NCBI GenBank assembly: GCA_002331025.1
Contig: DCYG01000041.1
Location: 1-54,774 of the forward strand
Source: Firmicutes bacterium UBA2116
GTDB lineage: Bacteria > Bacillota > Clostridia > Tissierellales > Sedimentibacteraceae
Length of the DNA: 54,774 nucleotides
Direction: 5' to 3'
Positions 18,207-27,083 of this stretch are shown here, piece after piece (the first letter of the stretch is position 1; each line of letters opens with the position of its first letter). The position numbers and the translations under genes are program-made. The notes beneath the pieces were generated by a model. It was not told where the DNA came from and searched no databases. It saw only the letters and a list, made by a program, of their open reading frames with translations.

Positions 18207-18228
18207 TTCTACCTCCGTTTGTATAAGT

Positions 18229-18282
18229 TAAGCAGATGACCCAAATCTTTGATTTGGCGTCAGTCGCTTATGCTGTAAGTGA
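18229..18282. repeat. Dispersed hairpin repeat, copy A
   Basis: A 54-bp element TAAGCAG...GCTTATGCTGTAAGTG containing a perfect internal hairpin CCAAATC-TTT-GATTTGG. Related copies lie at 24978 (47 of 54 identical by my count) and 29799 (43 of 54). This copy lies between tRNA-Glu and gltX and could act as an RNA processing or spacer structure. Confidence 0.75.
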
Positions 18283-18316
18283 AATAAAAAGACGGTGTCC
18301 CCGTCCCTAAAAATTT

Positions 18317-18391
18317 TGGTAACCCATAGGGGAGTCGAACCCCTGTTTCCACCGTGAGAGGGTGGCGTCTTGACCACTTGACCAATGAGTC
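18317..18391 (-). tRNA. tRNA-Glu (CUC anticodon)
   Basis: The minus strand folds as a full cloverleaf. The acceptor stem is GACTCAT with ATGGGTT (two G-U pairs), the anticodon arm CCACC-CTCTCAC-GGTGG gives anticodon CUC, the T arm AGGGG-TTCGACT-CCCCT is complete, and the 3' CCA is encoded (TGG at 18317-18319). CUC reads GAG, so this is the minor Glu isoacceptor. It lies just upstream of gltX. Confidence 0.92.
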
Positions 18392-18471
18392 ATATTGTAA
18401 TAATTATATAACTCTGATTTTAATTTGTCTATACCAAATATTTAATCCTGCATATTTTTCTTAATAAGTTA

Positions 18472-18530
18472 TTGACACAAGACCTGATTCAAATTATAAT
18501 TAATGCAAATGCGAATCATTTGCATTAATT
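18472..18530 (+). promoter_or_regulatory. Zinc operon promoter with Zur-like operator
   Basis: A perfect consensus promoter: TTGACA (18472-18477), 17-bp spacer, TATAAT (18495-18500). Overlapping the end of the -10 is a perfect inverted repeat with 14-bp arms (18498-18511 and 18517-18530) around CGAAT. Within it, 18508-18526 forms a 9-1-9 site with one mismatch, the usual Zur/Fur-family spacing. The genes downstream are zinc uptake genes and a Fur-family regulator, so Zur is the likely protein. Confidence 0.85.
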
Positions 18531-18579
18531 GTCATATACTAAGAATTAAGTTGGAAAAATATTGGGAGGTAATTGAATA

Positions 18580-19566
18580 ATGAAGAAATTTTACAGCATA
18601 ATGTTATCAATAATTTTAATTCTATCTCTGCTTTCAGGGTGTGGAACAGTTCAGGAGCCATCTGCTTCAGATGCAGATAATAATCAGAATCAGGATAAAA
18701 AACTTTCGGTATATACCAGTTTTTATCCTATGTACGATTTTGCCTCTAAAATCGGAGGAGATAAAATTAACGCAATAAACATGGTTCCGGACGGTACAGA
18801 ACCTCACCATTGGGAGCCTACCGCCGCAGATATAGTGGGACTTCAAGAGTCGGCGGTATTTATATATAACGGAGCCGGCATGGAACATTGGGTTGAGGAT
18901 GTCCTTGAATCTATACATAATGACAGCCTGATAATTGCGGAAGCTTCTGAAGGACTGTCACTTCTGGAAGGTCATCATCACGAAGATGAGCATGATGAGG
19001 AACATGATGAGGAAGAACACGAAGATGAAGAACATTCGCACGGTAATTTTGACCCACATGTATGGCTTGATCCGATGAATGCAAAAATAGAAATGGAAAA
19101 TATCAAAAATGCTTTTGTAAAAGCCGATCCTGAAAATAAGGATTATTATGAAGCAAACTATGTAAAGTACGCAGCTGAGCTTGACACTCTGGACAAGGAG
19201 TTCAGAGATACCCTAACTCCTCTTCCTAACAAGGATATTATAGTAACTCATCAGGCATTCGGTTATTTATGTTCTGCATACGGGCTAAATCAAGTTCCCG
19301 TAGAGGGGCTGGCACCTGATTCCGAGCCCGACCCTGCAAGAGTTGCCGAAATAATAGAATTCGCTAAAGAACACAATGTAAGGGTAATATTTTTTGAAGA
19401 ACTGGTAAATCCTAAGGTGGCTGAGGTTATAGCAAATAATATCGGTGCAAAGACAGATGTTCTTAATCCTATAGAAGCACTGAGCGACGAACAAAGAAAC
19501 AACGGCGATGATTATTTTGCCGTTATGCGTCAAAATCTGGAGTCACTAAAGTCTGCATTAGAATAA
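18580..19566 (+). CDS. znuA: Zinc ABC transporter substrate-binding lipoprotein (ZnuA/AdcA)
   Basis: A 328-residue cluster A-I metal-binding protein. It has a lipoprotein signal peptide with the lipidated Cys at 21 (L-L-S-G-C), a first metal-site His in P-H-H-W-E-P and a His/Asp/Glu-rich loop (about 131-156) typical of zinc binders. The other ligands are in H-V-W-L-D-P, T-H-Q-A-F-G-Y and the late F-F-E-E. It is the first gene of a seven-gene Zur-type operon and delivers zinc to the ZnuBC permease. The His loop favours zinc over manganese. Confidence 0.93.
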   Translation: MKKFYSIMLSIILILSLLSGCGTVQEPSASDADNNQNQDKKLSVYTSFYPMYDFASKIGGDKINAINMVPDGTEPHHWEPTAADIVGLQESAVFIYNGAGMEHWVEDVLESIHNDSLIIAEASEGLSLLEGHHHEDEHDEEHDEEEHEDEEHSHGNFDPHVWLDPMNAKIEMENIKNAFVKADPENKDYYEANYVKYAAELDTLDKEFRDTLTPLPNKDIIVTHQAFGYLCSAYGLNQVPVEGLAPDSEPDPARVAEIIEFAKEHNVRVIFFEELVNPKVAEVIANNIGAKTDVLNPIEALSDEQRNNGDDYFAVMRQNLESLKSALE

Positions 19567-19578
19567 GGAGAAAGTATA

Positions 19579-20253
19579 ATGCCTAAGGTAATAGAAGCCG
19601 AAAACTTGAGTTTTAGCTACGGAAACGAGTCAATTTTTACAAAAATCGGCTTCTCTGTTTATAAGGGAGACTTTGTAGCTGTTATCGGTTCAAACGGAAC
19701 CGGAAAAAGCACCCTGATGCGCATAATACTCGGTGAGCTTACACCCACAGGCGGGAGCATCAGAATTTTAAATCAAGATGCAGAAAAATTTGGAGACTGG
19801 CCGAAAATCGGTTATTTACCCCAGTCAGGACTGCAATCTGCCGACAGTTTTCCTGCCACAGCAGAAGAAATTGTAATGGCGAATCTTTTTTCTCAAATCG
19901 GGCTGCTTCGCTTTCCTAAAAAGAAACACCGGGATAAAGTGCATCAAGCACTGGAGCTCGTAGGAATGGATGCGTATTCTAAACGTATGATCACTGAGCT
20001 TTCCGGCGGACAGCGTCAGCGTGTCATGCTTGCACGGGTATTGGTGAGCGATCCTGAAATAATGATTCTGGATGAGCCTACCACGGGAGTGGATGCCGGA
20101 ACAGTAAAGTCGCTCTATGAACTGCTGTCTTCTTTAAATCGCGAAACAGGAATAACTATAGTTATGGTCACTCACGATATAGGCAGAGCATCCGGATATG
20201 TATCGCGCATTTTGAGCTTGGAAGAAGGCTCCCTCGAAGAAAGGAATGATTAA
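19579..20253 (+). CDS. znuC: Zinc ABC transporter ATP-binding protein (ZnuC)
   Basis: A 224-residue ATPase with Walker A GSNGTGKS, signature LSGGQRQR, Walker B I-M-I-L-D-E-P-T and the H-loop V-T-H-D-I. The gene starts 12 bases after znuA and overlaps znuB by 8 bases. It powers zinc import with ZnuA and ZnuB. The start has AAGGAG upstream. Confidence 0.93.
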   Translation: MPKVIEAENLSFSYGNESIFTKIGFSVYKGDFVAVIGSNGTGKSTLMRIILGELTPTGGSIRILNQDAEKFGDWPKIGYLPQSGLQSADSFPATAEEIVMANLFSQIGLLRFPKKKHRDKVHQALELVGMDAYSKRMITELSGGQRQRVMLARVLVSDPEIMILDEPTTGVDAGTVKSLYELLSSLNRETGITIVMVTHDIGRASGYVSRILSLEEGSLEERND

Positions 20254-21082
20254 TATGACATCAATTCTGGAATATGACTTTATGAGACGAGCATTTGTTG
20301 TGGGAATACTTCTTGCCTTCATTATTCCATGCGTAGGTATAATAGTAGTATTGAAACGTCTGTCCATGATTGGAGATGCACTTTCTCATACATCCCTGGC
20401 CGGTGTTGCAGCAGGTCTTGTAATGAGCATAAACCCCATACTGGGTTCTATAATTGCCTGCATAATTGCAGCATTGGGAATAGAAGTCATACGCAAGAAA
20501 ATTCCCAAGTACGCCGAGATGTCCATAGCAATTATAATGTCGGCCGGCGTGGGACTTGCGGGTGTTTTATCGGGATTTGTGAAAAACTCGGCTAATTTCA
20601 ACAGCTTCCTGTTTGGCAGTATCGTTGCCATAAGCAATTTTGAAATGCTGCTGGTTATACTCATAAGCTGTACAGTTATGTTAATTTTTTTCTTTCTGTA
20701 TAAAGAGCTTTTTTATATTGCCCTAGATGAACGTGCAGCTCGTCTGGCAGGAATTCCCGTAAAAACCGTGAATTTCGTTTTTACCATACTTACTGCCGTA
20801 ACTGTGTCTGTTGCTGCCCGTACTGTTGGTGCTCTGATAGTATCATCCTTAATGGTAATTCCTGTTGCATGTGCCATGCAATTCGGAAAGAGCTACAAGC
20901 AAACCGTTATTTATTCTGTTTGTTTTGCTGTTTTTTTCATGGTTGCAGGATTATACATCTCATATTATCAACGTCTGAAGCCCGGAGGAACAATCGTCCT
21001 CATAGGTGTTATATGCCTTGTATTGATATTAATCATTAAGAGTATCACTGCGAGTATTATGTTGACAAAAGACAAACCATGA
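20246..21082 (+). CDS. znuB: Zinc ABC transporter permease (ZnuB)
   Basis: A 278-residue integral membrane protein of the ABC-3 family with about eight or nine hydrophobic helices. The family signature G-D-A-L-S-H-T-S-L-A-G near residue 48 is clear. It overlaps znuC by 8 bases, a sign of coupled translation. It completes the ZnuABC importer. Confidence 0.93.
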   Translation: MINMTSILEYDFMRRAFVVGILLAFIIPCVGIIVVLKRLSMIGDALSHTSLAGVAAGLVMSINPILGSIIACIIAALGIEVIRKKIPKYAEMSIAIIMSAGVGLAGVLSGFVKNSANFNSFLFGSIVAISNFEMLLVILISCTVMLIFFFLYKELFYIALDERAARLAGIPVKTVNFVFTILTAVTVSVAARTVGALIVSSLMVIPVACAMQFGKSYKQTVIYSVCFAVFFMVAGLYISYYQRLKPGGTIVLIGVICLVLILIIKSITASIMLTKDKP

Positions 21083-21128
21083 TTATATGATAAATGAAAT
21101 TACAGAGTGTACAGAGGGAGTGATATAA

Positions 21129-21545
21129 TTGAACAATAAACGAGAAAAGCTGCTTGAAGGAATAAAAAAAACCAAGACCCGGGAAGCCGTGCTGTCAGTT
21201 CTGGAGCATGCAGAAAAACCATTGAGTGCAATGGATATATGCATGGAGATCGAAAAAACCGGAGAAAACATATGGCTCTCGACAGTTTACCGTATATTGG
21301 AACTGTTTATTAAAAAAGATATAGTTAATAAAATTTCAGTCATGAACAACGAAATGGCTGTTTACGAATTGAACCGTTTTATACACAAACATTATGCCGT
21401 ATGTATGGATTGCCATAAAATTATTCCAATGAACAATTGTCCTATGGAAAAATTTGTTCCTAAGATTGAGGATAATGAATTTCATGTTATCGGTCATAAT
21501 GTTGAAGTTTACGGTATATGCAGGGACTGTTACCATAAAAAATAG
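21129..21545 (+). CDS. zur: Fur family regulator, probably Zur
   Basis: A 138-residue Fur-family repressor with an N-terminal winged helix (T-R-E-A-V-L-S-V-L, S-T-V-Y-R-I-L-E-L-F) and a C-terminal dimer domain. Metal ligands include H-K-H-Y-A-V-C-M-D-C-H and C-R-D-C, the structural zinc cysteines. It starts with TTG at 21129, seven bases after GGGAG. Its position inside the zinc operon, whose promoter holds a Fur-family operator, supports Zur and autoregulation. Confidence 0.88.
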   Translation: MNNKREKLLEGIKKTKTREAVLSVLEHAEKPLSAMDICMEIEKTGENIWLSTVYRILELFIKKDIVNKISVMNNEMAVYELNRFIHKHYAVCMDCHKIIPMNNCPMEKFVPKIEDNEFHVIGHNVEVYGICRDCYHKK

Positions 21546-21581
21546 TACAACCGATGAATCAAATTATAAAGGGGACCAACT

Positions 21582-22514
21582 ATGACTGCAGAAATATATA
21601 TAATTTCAGGTTTCTTAGGAGCCGGTAAAACCACCTTGATAAGGAAGCTGATTGGAGAAGCTTTTCAAAATAGCAATGTTGCTCTTGTTGAAAATGATTT
21701 TGGAGATATAAGCGTAGATGCTGCACTGATGAAGGATACCAACATAGAGATAAGAGAAATGAACTCAGGATGTATCTGCTGCAGCATCTCCGGTGACTTT
21801 GTAAATTCTGTCAGAGATTTGTTAGAAAAATTTTGTCCCGATAAAATTATTATTGAACCTTCCGGAGTAGGAAAACTGTCTGATATATACAAGTGCTGTC
21901 TGGATCGCAGAATCCGGGAATTAGCAAAAGTAAAAGCGAAAATTACGGTTGTGGATGTAAGATACTGCAAGAAATATCTGGATAATTTCGGAGAGTTTTT
22001 TCAGGATCAAATAGAAAACGCAGACACTGTTCTTCTAAGCAGAACAAATGAGTATCCTGACAAAATTGAAGGGGCATCAGAATTGATAAATAATTTGAAT
22101 ACAAAAGCACCTATATTATCAAAGGCCTGGAATGATATACAATTTGACGAACTTATACCTTCATCCCGCAAACGTCCGGATTATAAAGCTCTTGGCGGAT
22201 GCAAAATATCTAAACGTAAACATGAACATAAACATTCTGCTGATGAAATATTTGATACGATAACCATAAGAACAAAACGCACTTTTACCTATGAAGAGTT
22301 GACAAAATTTATTGAAGAAACAGACATGCGGTATGGTGAAAAAATATTGCGCATAAAGGGTATTTTACGCAGCGCAGACGGAAATTTAAATTTGCAGTAT
22401 GTTCCCGGTGACATGAGCATAACGACATGCAGCACTTCCGGAGATATGCTGTGCATCATAGGACACGGACTGAACCGTCAGGATATTATATCTGTGTTTA
22501 ACGGTGGTCTGTAA
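21582..22514 (+). CDS. COG0523 (CobW/YciC-type) G3E GTPase, putative zinc metallochaperone
   Basis: A 310-residue GTPase with Walker A F-L-G-A-G-K-T-T (about 10-17), E-P-S-G-V-G as switch II and the metal-binding C-I-C-C motif of COG0523 metallochaperones. A basic His-rich stretch K-R-K-H-E-H-K-H-S lies before the C-terminal CobW_C domain. Proteins of this group under Zur control (YciC/ZagA) deliver zinc to apo-enzymes under starvation. It ends exactly where the next gene begins (TAATG). Confidence 0.9.
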   Translation: MTAEIYIISGFLGAGKTTLIRKLIGEAFQNSNVALVENDFGDISVDAALMKDTNIEIREMNSGCICCSISGDFVNSVRDLLEKFCPDKIIIEPSGVGKLSDIYKCCLDRRIRELAKVKAKITVVDVRYCKKYLDNFGEFFQDQIENADTVLLSRTNEYPDKIEGASELINNLNTKAPILSKAWNDIQFDELIPSSRKRPDYKALGGCKISKRKHEHKHSADEIFDTITIRTKRTFTYEELTKFIEETDMRYGEKILRIKGILRSADGNLNLQYVPGDMSITTCSTSGDMLCIIGHGLNRQDIISVFNGGL

Positions 22515-24100
22515 TGAGCTTTGAAACTAAATTGCCCGTATATGTCGTAACAGGCTTTTTAGATGCGGGAAAGACAACTTTCATGAACAATCTGTTGAAC
22601 CGCGCGGATTGGAGTGATTCATATATATTAATTGTACAATTTGAAACCGGAGATGCGGAATTTTGCAGCACAAATGAAAACTTTACCTATCTTTCCTTTA
22701 TGAAAAAGGAACTGGAACAGAATCCGGACATGATTGAGGATAAACTTCTTGAGACTATAGTCCAAAGCCCGTTTGATGAAATATGGATTGAATGGAACGG
22801 AACAGTTCCTTTTTCGAAGCTGCAGAACCTTCTCCTGAGTCCTTCTCTAAGAAATTTATGTACAATACACAAGGTCATTAACGTTTCAGACGGAGAGCAA
22901 ATAGAAAACCTTCTGGGGAAAACCGGAGAAGCCTTGCCGGAGCAAATATCGAACAGCAATATAGCTGCTGTACGAAACGCCGGCTCCTCTGAGTCTTTTA
23001 AAAGAATACGGAATATTATCAGAAATATAAATCCGGATGTCCACGTGTGCAGGATTAAATCCTATAAGAATATATACAAGCATCTGTTCAAGCGCGACGA
23101 ACATTCCGGAACAATGTTTTTTCTGGCAATATTGGCAATATTATTTGCCCATCTTGTCATAAGACCATTTTTAGAAATGATGGGTATTCCTGTGAATACC
23201 GTTATAAATATATTTTTAGGCATTATTCTTCAGGCACTGCCATTTTTGATGATTGGTGTTCTTCTGTCATCCTTTATACAAATTTTTGTCCCTAAAGCAA
23301 CCATAAGCCGGAGATTCCCAAAATCTCCGGGTCTCGGAATACTCACGGCGATAGTCGGAGGATTCTTCCTTCCGGTGTGTGACTGTGCTTCCATTCCTAT
23401 TTTCCGTAGCCTTGTGAGAAAGGGAGTTCCTGTTTCGGCCGCAGTAACATTCATGACTGTAAGCCCCATAATTAACCCTGTGGTTATATTATCTACCTAT
23501 TATGCCTTCAGTGGCAATATGACAATTGTCTTGGGTCGAATATGCCTTGGAATAATATCAGCCGTAATTATAGGCTTTTCTTTCGAACTCATACCTCCTA
23601 AAAATAATATTCTTAACGGAGGCGTGCTGGACGGATTGATGTGCAGCTGCGGCTGCTATGAAGATGTTGAATCCGTCACTACTCTTAAGGGAAAGCTGCT
23701 ATTATTTCTGCGCCATTCGCAGGCGGAATTCTTTGATGTTGGAAAATACCTGATTATAGGGACATTTATTTCTTCTCTTTTCCAGGCAGTAAGTATAAGT
23801 ATCTTTGTTTCGGCTCAGAGTGGTACAGCTCTGGCAATATCAATGATTATTATGATGGTTATGGCATTTGTGCTTTCTCTTTGCTCATCTTCAGATGCAG
23901 TGGTGGCACGAAGCTTTGCTAATCAATTCCCTGCTGGGGCACTTATGGGATTCTTGGTTTTTGGTCCCATGATGGATATTAAAAATGTAATGATGCTGTC
24001 TTCGGGCTTTTCAAAAAGCTTCATTGGCAGATTCCTGTTTACGTCATTTTTAGTTTGTTTTTTAACCGTATTTTTGTTTGCAAATTGGGGAGGAATGTAA
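22514..24100 (+). CDS. Fusion of a degenerate COG0523 GTPase with a COG0701 permease
   Basis: A 528-residue fusion. Residues 1 to about 185 are a CobW/G3E-like domain with Walker A F-L-D-A-G-K-T-T. It lacks the C-x-C-C motif, and the E-P-S-G switch is replaced by I-E-W-N-G-T. Residues about 195-528 are an 8-helix permease of the COG0701/UPF0718 (YcgR) family with P-V-C-D-C-A-S-I-P and a second cysteine cluster C-S-C-G-C near 376. In Bacillus the GTPase YciC and permease YcgR are separate proteins. The upstream gene encodes an intact GTPase and the downstream gene encodes the usual YcgQ partner. A role in zinc movement is inferred from the operon. Confidence 0.85.
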   Translation: MSFETKLPVYVVTGFLDAGKTTFMNNLLNRADWSDSYILIVQFETGDAEFCSTNENFTYLSFMKKELEQNPDMIEDKLLETIVQSPFDEIWIEWNGTVPFSKLQNLLLSPSLRNLCTIHKVINVSDGEQIENLLGKTGEALPEQISNSNIAAVRNAGSSESFKRIRNIIRNINPDVHVCRIKSYKNIYKHLFKRDEHSGTMFFLAILAILFAHLVIRPFLEMMGIPVNTVINIFLGIILQALPFLMIGVLLSSFIQIFVPKATISRRFPKSPGLGILTAIVGGFFLPVCDCASIPIFRSLVRKGVPVSAAVTFMTVSPIINPVVILSTYYAFSGNMTIVLGRICLGIISAVIIGFSFELIPPKNNILNGGVLDGLMCSCGCYEDVESVTTLKGKLLLFLRHSQAEFFDVGKYLIIGTFISSLFQAVSISIFVSAQSGTALAISMIIMMVMAFVLSLCSSSDAVVARSFANQFPAGALMGFLVFGPMMDIKNVMMLSSGFSKSFIGRFLFTSFLVCFLTVFLFANWGGM

Positions 24101-24980
24101 TATGCAGGCTAAAGCTTTTAATACTCAGGTTTTTTTGGAAATATCGTGCAATATTGTCTTTGCATTGATTATAATTTATCTGCTTAAAAGCGGTAATTAC
24201 CTGTATTATGTTACTCCCAGAATGGAGCCTTACCTTATTTTTTCGTCAATAGTTTCATTAATCTGGGCTGTAACAGGAATCAGAAGACTGTTTAAACCTC
24301 AGCATCTGATACGGTCAGCCCACTGCTTTGTGCTGATGATTCCGGTTCTGCTTTTGCTTCTGCCTCACAGCGCACTGGGAATTAACGATGTTTCAACCGG
24401 CTATGCGGGGGCAGGAGCATATATGAAAAACCCTGCCTCCGGAAATTCTTCGATGCAATCAGAATATTCTTCCGGTCAGTATTCCAACTTTACTAATGAT
24501 CCAGTAGATTACAGCGGCAGCACTACCTACCCCTCAACTCAGGAAGATTACAGCTACTCATATGACACCGCACCGTCCCCTTATGACCGGGATGCAAAAA
24601 GTGGACTGGATGAGGAAAATAAAAAAATAAACATAATCAACGATGAATTTTATCCATGGATAACTGAAATATATGCTAATATAGATAGATACGAAGGATA
24701 TGAAATTACTATGACAGGTTTTGTTTTTAAGGATCAGGAATATTTCAATGAAGATGAATTTGTTCCCGCAAGGCTTGCCATGGTATGCTGTGCCGCAGAT
24801 CTTGCCCCTGTCGGTATACTGTGCTTATATGACAATTTATCGGAATTGGAATCGGGACAGTGGATTACAGTTACAGGAATACTTCATAAGGGTCAGTACA
24901 ACGGACAGGATGAGCCTCAGATTACCGTAACCGATATATCGCCTGCCGAAGAAGTGCTTGGCTATATTTTTCCATATTAA
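24078..24980 (+). CDS. TIGR03943 (YcgQ-like, DUF1980) membrane protein
   Basis: A 300-residue protein with two or three N-terminal membrane helices (about 12-38, 45-65, 78-95). A low-complexity Ser/Tyr/Gly-rich linker (about 105-175) follows, then a C-terminal OB-like domain with I-x-M-T-G-F-V-F-K and M-V-C-C-A-A-D-L-A-P-V-G. That conserved C-C-A-A-D and the pairing with a COG0701 permease identify the TIGR03943 family. It overlaps the permease gene by 23 bases. The two probably form a membrane complex; the transported ion is not established here. Confidence 0.85.
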   Translation: MQIGEECNMQAKAFNTQVFLEISCNIVFALIIIYLLKSGNYLYYVTPRMEPYLIFSSIVSLIWAVTGIRRLFKPQHLIRSAHCFVLMIPVLLLLLPHSALGINDVSTGYAGAGAYMKNPASGNSSMQSEYSSGQYSNFTNDPVDYSGSTTYPSTQEDYSYSYDTAPSPYDRDAKSGLDEENKKINIINDEFYPWITEIYANIDRYEGYEITMTGFVFKDQEYFNEDEFVPARLAMVCCAADLAPVGILCLYDNLSELESGQWITVTGILHKGQYNGQDEPQITVTDISPAEEVLGYIFPY

Positions 24981-25031
24981 GCAGACGACCCAAATTTTAT
25001 ATTTGGTGTCGGTCGCTTATGCTGTAAATGA
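24978..25031. repeat. Dispersed hairpin repeat, copy B
   Basis: Second copy of the 54-bp TAAGCAG...CTGTAAATGA element. It begins on the stop codon of the upstream gene, lies between two convergent genes, and is followed at once by a second hairpin, TGACACCAA with TTGGTGTCA, at about 25039-25065. The combined structure may serve as the transcription end for both genes. Confidence 0.75.
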
Positions 25032-25086
25032 AAATAACTGACACCAAATTAAAGACTTGGTGTCAGCACCTATGATATATGCGCTA

Positions 25087-26178
25087 CTATATGAGTAATC
25101 CTGATATGATTGCCGTAACGGGAACAGTAACAATAATTCCTATGCTCCCTGCCATAGAGCGTAAAATTTCCGTTGCCACCGCTTCACTGTTAATAAAATG
25201 GATTAAAGAAACATCCTCAGCAATTATGATTAGCATCATATATATTGAACCGCCTATATAAGCCAGAATAAGTGTATTTGTCATTGTACCTATTGCGTCC
25301 CTTCCTACATTCATACCTGCAGATATTAACTTAAGAGTATTCAAATTGTACGAGTGCTCTTTCAATTCATTTATTGAGGACGATATAGACATACTGACAT
25401 CCATTACTGCTCCCAAAGAACTGATTATCATTCCTGAAAAAAGAAGTCCCTGATAGCTAAATGAAGAATTTAGGGGAAGGTATTTTAATAAATAAAATTC
25501 ATCATCTATAACACCTGTAATATGAGCCATATCGCCTACCTTAACCGCAAGAACGGCCGCTATTACCAGCCCGCAAAATGTGCCCAATATTGCAGATAAT
25601 GTTTTCCTATTAAAACCTCCGATCAAAACTAAGGTAAAAACTGTTATAATCGAGCATATAAGCACGGTGGCATACACCGGGGTATATCCTTTGATGATTA
25701 AAGGAAAAAGCAGCTTTATAATTATCAGATACGAAAGAATCAGGGATATAACAGCCCTTAATCCCTTGAATCCTCCTATGATAAAAAGCAGCAGAACGTA
25801 TCCCGCAAATAAATAAAGCATGTACCTGTCCCTGGCAACATTAGTAACAGTGACATTCTTCAACACCTTATTCTCATCAATAGTAATATTTAAAAATACT
25901 TCGTCATTTTCAGAAAGTGTGATGCCGTAAAAATTAAATACAGGATAAAACTCTGCTTTTAATTTGTGATTGATATAATCTCCCTCTATGATAATAAGTT
26001 CCAAAAGCTGGCTGTCCTTACTCTCACTTATCACCTCTGTGACCTTGGCGCGTATTCCCTTAATTTTTATTTCACCGGCTGATTCTTTTGTTGTTGAAAA
26101 GCCGTTATACTGTAAAATAAATAAAATAACTGTAAAAATAAGAATATATTTTATACACCTGTTAACATATTTTTTCAT
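25087..26178 (-). CDS. YibE/F family membrane protein
   Basis: A 363-residue integral membrane protein. It has an N-terminal signal/anchor segment, an extracellular beta domain (about 30-120) and then seven or eight helices with G-G-F-K-G-L-R-A-V near 137 and the G-A-V-M-D-V-S-M-S-I-S-S-S-I-N-E-L family block near 265. YibE/F proteins are widespread in Firmicutes and their function is unsettled. The gene converges on the zinc operon and stands alone; repeat copy B may be its terminator. Confidence 0.88.
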   Translation of the reverse strand: MKKYVNRCIKYILIFTVILFILQYNGFSTTKESAGEIKIKGIRAKVTEVISESKDSQLLELIIIEGDYINHKLKAEFYPVFNFYGITLSENDEVFLNITIDENKVLKNVTVTNVARDRYMLYLFAGYVLLLFIIGGFKGLRAVISLILSYLIIIKLLFPLIIKGYTPVYATVLICSIITVFTLVLIGGFNRKTLSAILGTFCGLVIAAVLAVKVGDMAHITGVIDDEFYLLKYLPLNSSFSYQGLLFSGMIISSLGAVMDVSMSISSSINELKEHSYNLNTLKLISAGMNVGRDAIGTMTNTLILAYIGGSIYMMLIIIAEDVSLIHFINSEAVATEILRSMAGSIGIIVTVPVTAIISGLLI

Positions 26179-26305
26179 CAGTTCCTCCCCAAAAATAATA
26201 GGACCTGTATATATATATTTATATATCCGAAGAAATATGTTTAATTATTTTGTTAAGTTAAATTATTGAAAGAGACCCCTCTAACTATCCACCCAAATCT
26301 TCTTA

Positions 26306-26641
26306 TTATTTACAGCAATGCCCTCCAACATCTCCCTCCATGCACATCAGATAATCACCGTTATCTGTTTCCTCCTGCTTATAAAAGCCGATTTTTTCAA
26401 ATAATTTCACTATGCTCTTATCAATTCTTGCATAGGTTTTTTCCGCTCCCATGTTTACGGCTCTTCTTACAAGCATTCTGACAGCAAGCTCTCCATATGA
26501 TTTCCTTCTGAATTCTTCTTTAATAATAACATTTTCAACAAAATATTTCCCATCAACAAATACAAGCTTTCCCGTGCCCGCCAAAGCATTATTCTCATAT
26601 ATTACCAAACAATTATCTTCCATCCATTTAGTCGATATCAT
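26306..26641 (-). CDS. GNAT family N-acetyltransferase
   Basis: A 111-residue minimal GNAT protein. The acetyl-CoA loop appears as V-I-I-K-E-E-F-R-R-K-S-Y-G near the middle, with a following M-G-A-E-K-T-Y-A strand and F-E-K-I-G-F-Y as motif B. The start at 26641 is preceded by GGAGG with five-base spacing; an in-frame ATG at 26653 sits inside that ribosome site and is unlikely. The C-terminus G-G-H-C-C-K is unusual and could bind metal, but this is only an observation. The substrate is unknown. Confidence 0.8.
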   Translation of the reverse strand: MISTKWMEDNCLVIYENNALAGTGKLVFVDGKYFVENVIIKEEFRRKSYGELAVRMLVRRAVNMGAEKTYARIDKSIVKLFEKIGFYKQEETDNGDYLMCMEGDVGGHCCK

Positions 26642-26844
26642 ATATACCTCCATGCAAATTAGTCATAATAAATTATATCACTCTGAAAATAAATTGTATA
26701 TATAACAAATTGTATTTGACATTTTATTAACAACCTGATAATGTGTATACAGAAGTACTTCACATCCTCATGTCAGATTTTATTGTATTAATTATATGTT
26801 TTGATATAATATATAGTAGGTAAAATAAAAATTGAGGTGATATT

Positions 26845-27042
26845 ATGACATTAGGTGAAAAGTTAAGACAAATCAGAAAAGAAAAGGATTTAACAAAACA
26901 AGAGCTGGGCATTGCCCTGAATGTTCCAAAAGAAAGAATAAAATTATATGAAACAAATGAAGAAAAGCCATCTGATTTTTATTTGTCAAGCTTTGCAAAT
27001 TATTTTAATATTTCAAAGGATGACTTGGACTCATTTAAATAA
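26845..27042 (+). CDS. Small XRE-type helix-turn-helix protein
   Basis: A 65-residue protein that is essentially one HTH_3 domain: T-L-G-E-K-L-R-Q-I-R-K-E-K-D-L-T-K-Q-E-L-G-I-A-L, ending with a helical S-K-D-D-L-D. It starts after GAGGTGATATT. It has no partner domain, so it could be a simple repressor of itself or of the following hydrogenase-linked operon. There is no evidence of an antitoxin role, as no toxin gene lies beside it. Confidence 0.78.
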   Translation: MTLGEKLRQIRKEKDLTKQELGIALNVPKERIKLYETNEEKPSDFYLSSFANYFNISKDDLDSFK

Positions 27043-27083
27043 TTCATAATTAAATATTAACTGAGCTTAAGGATTGTCTGAGA

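Noticed and set aside
26845..27042. Antitoxin of a toxin-antitoxin pair
   Set aside because: The small XRE protein has no adjacent small toxin-like ORF on either strand; the neighbour is the TM1266-type gene.
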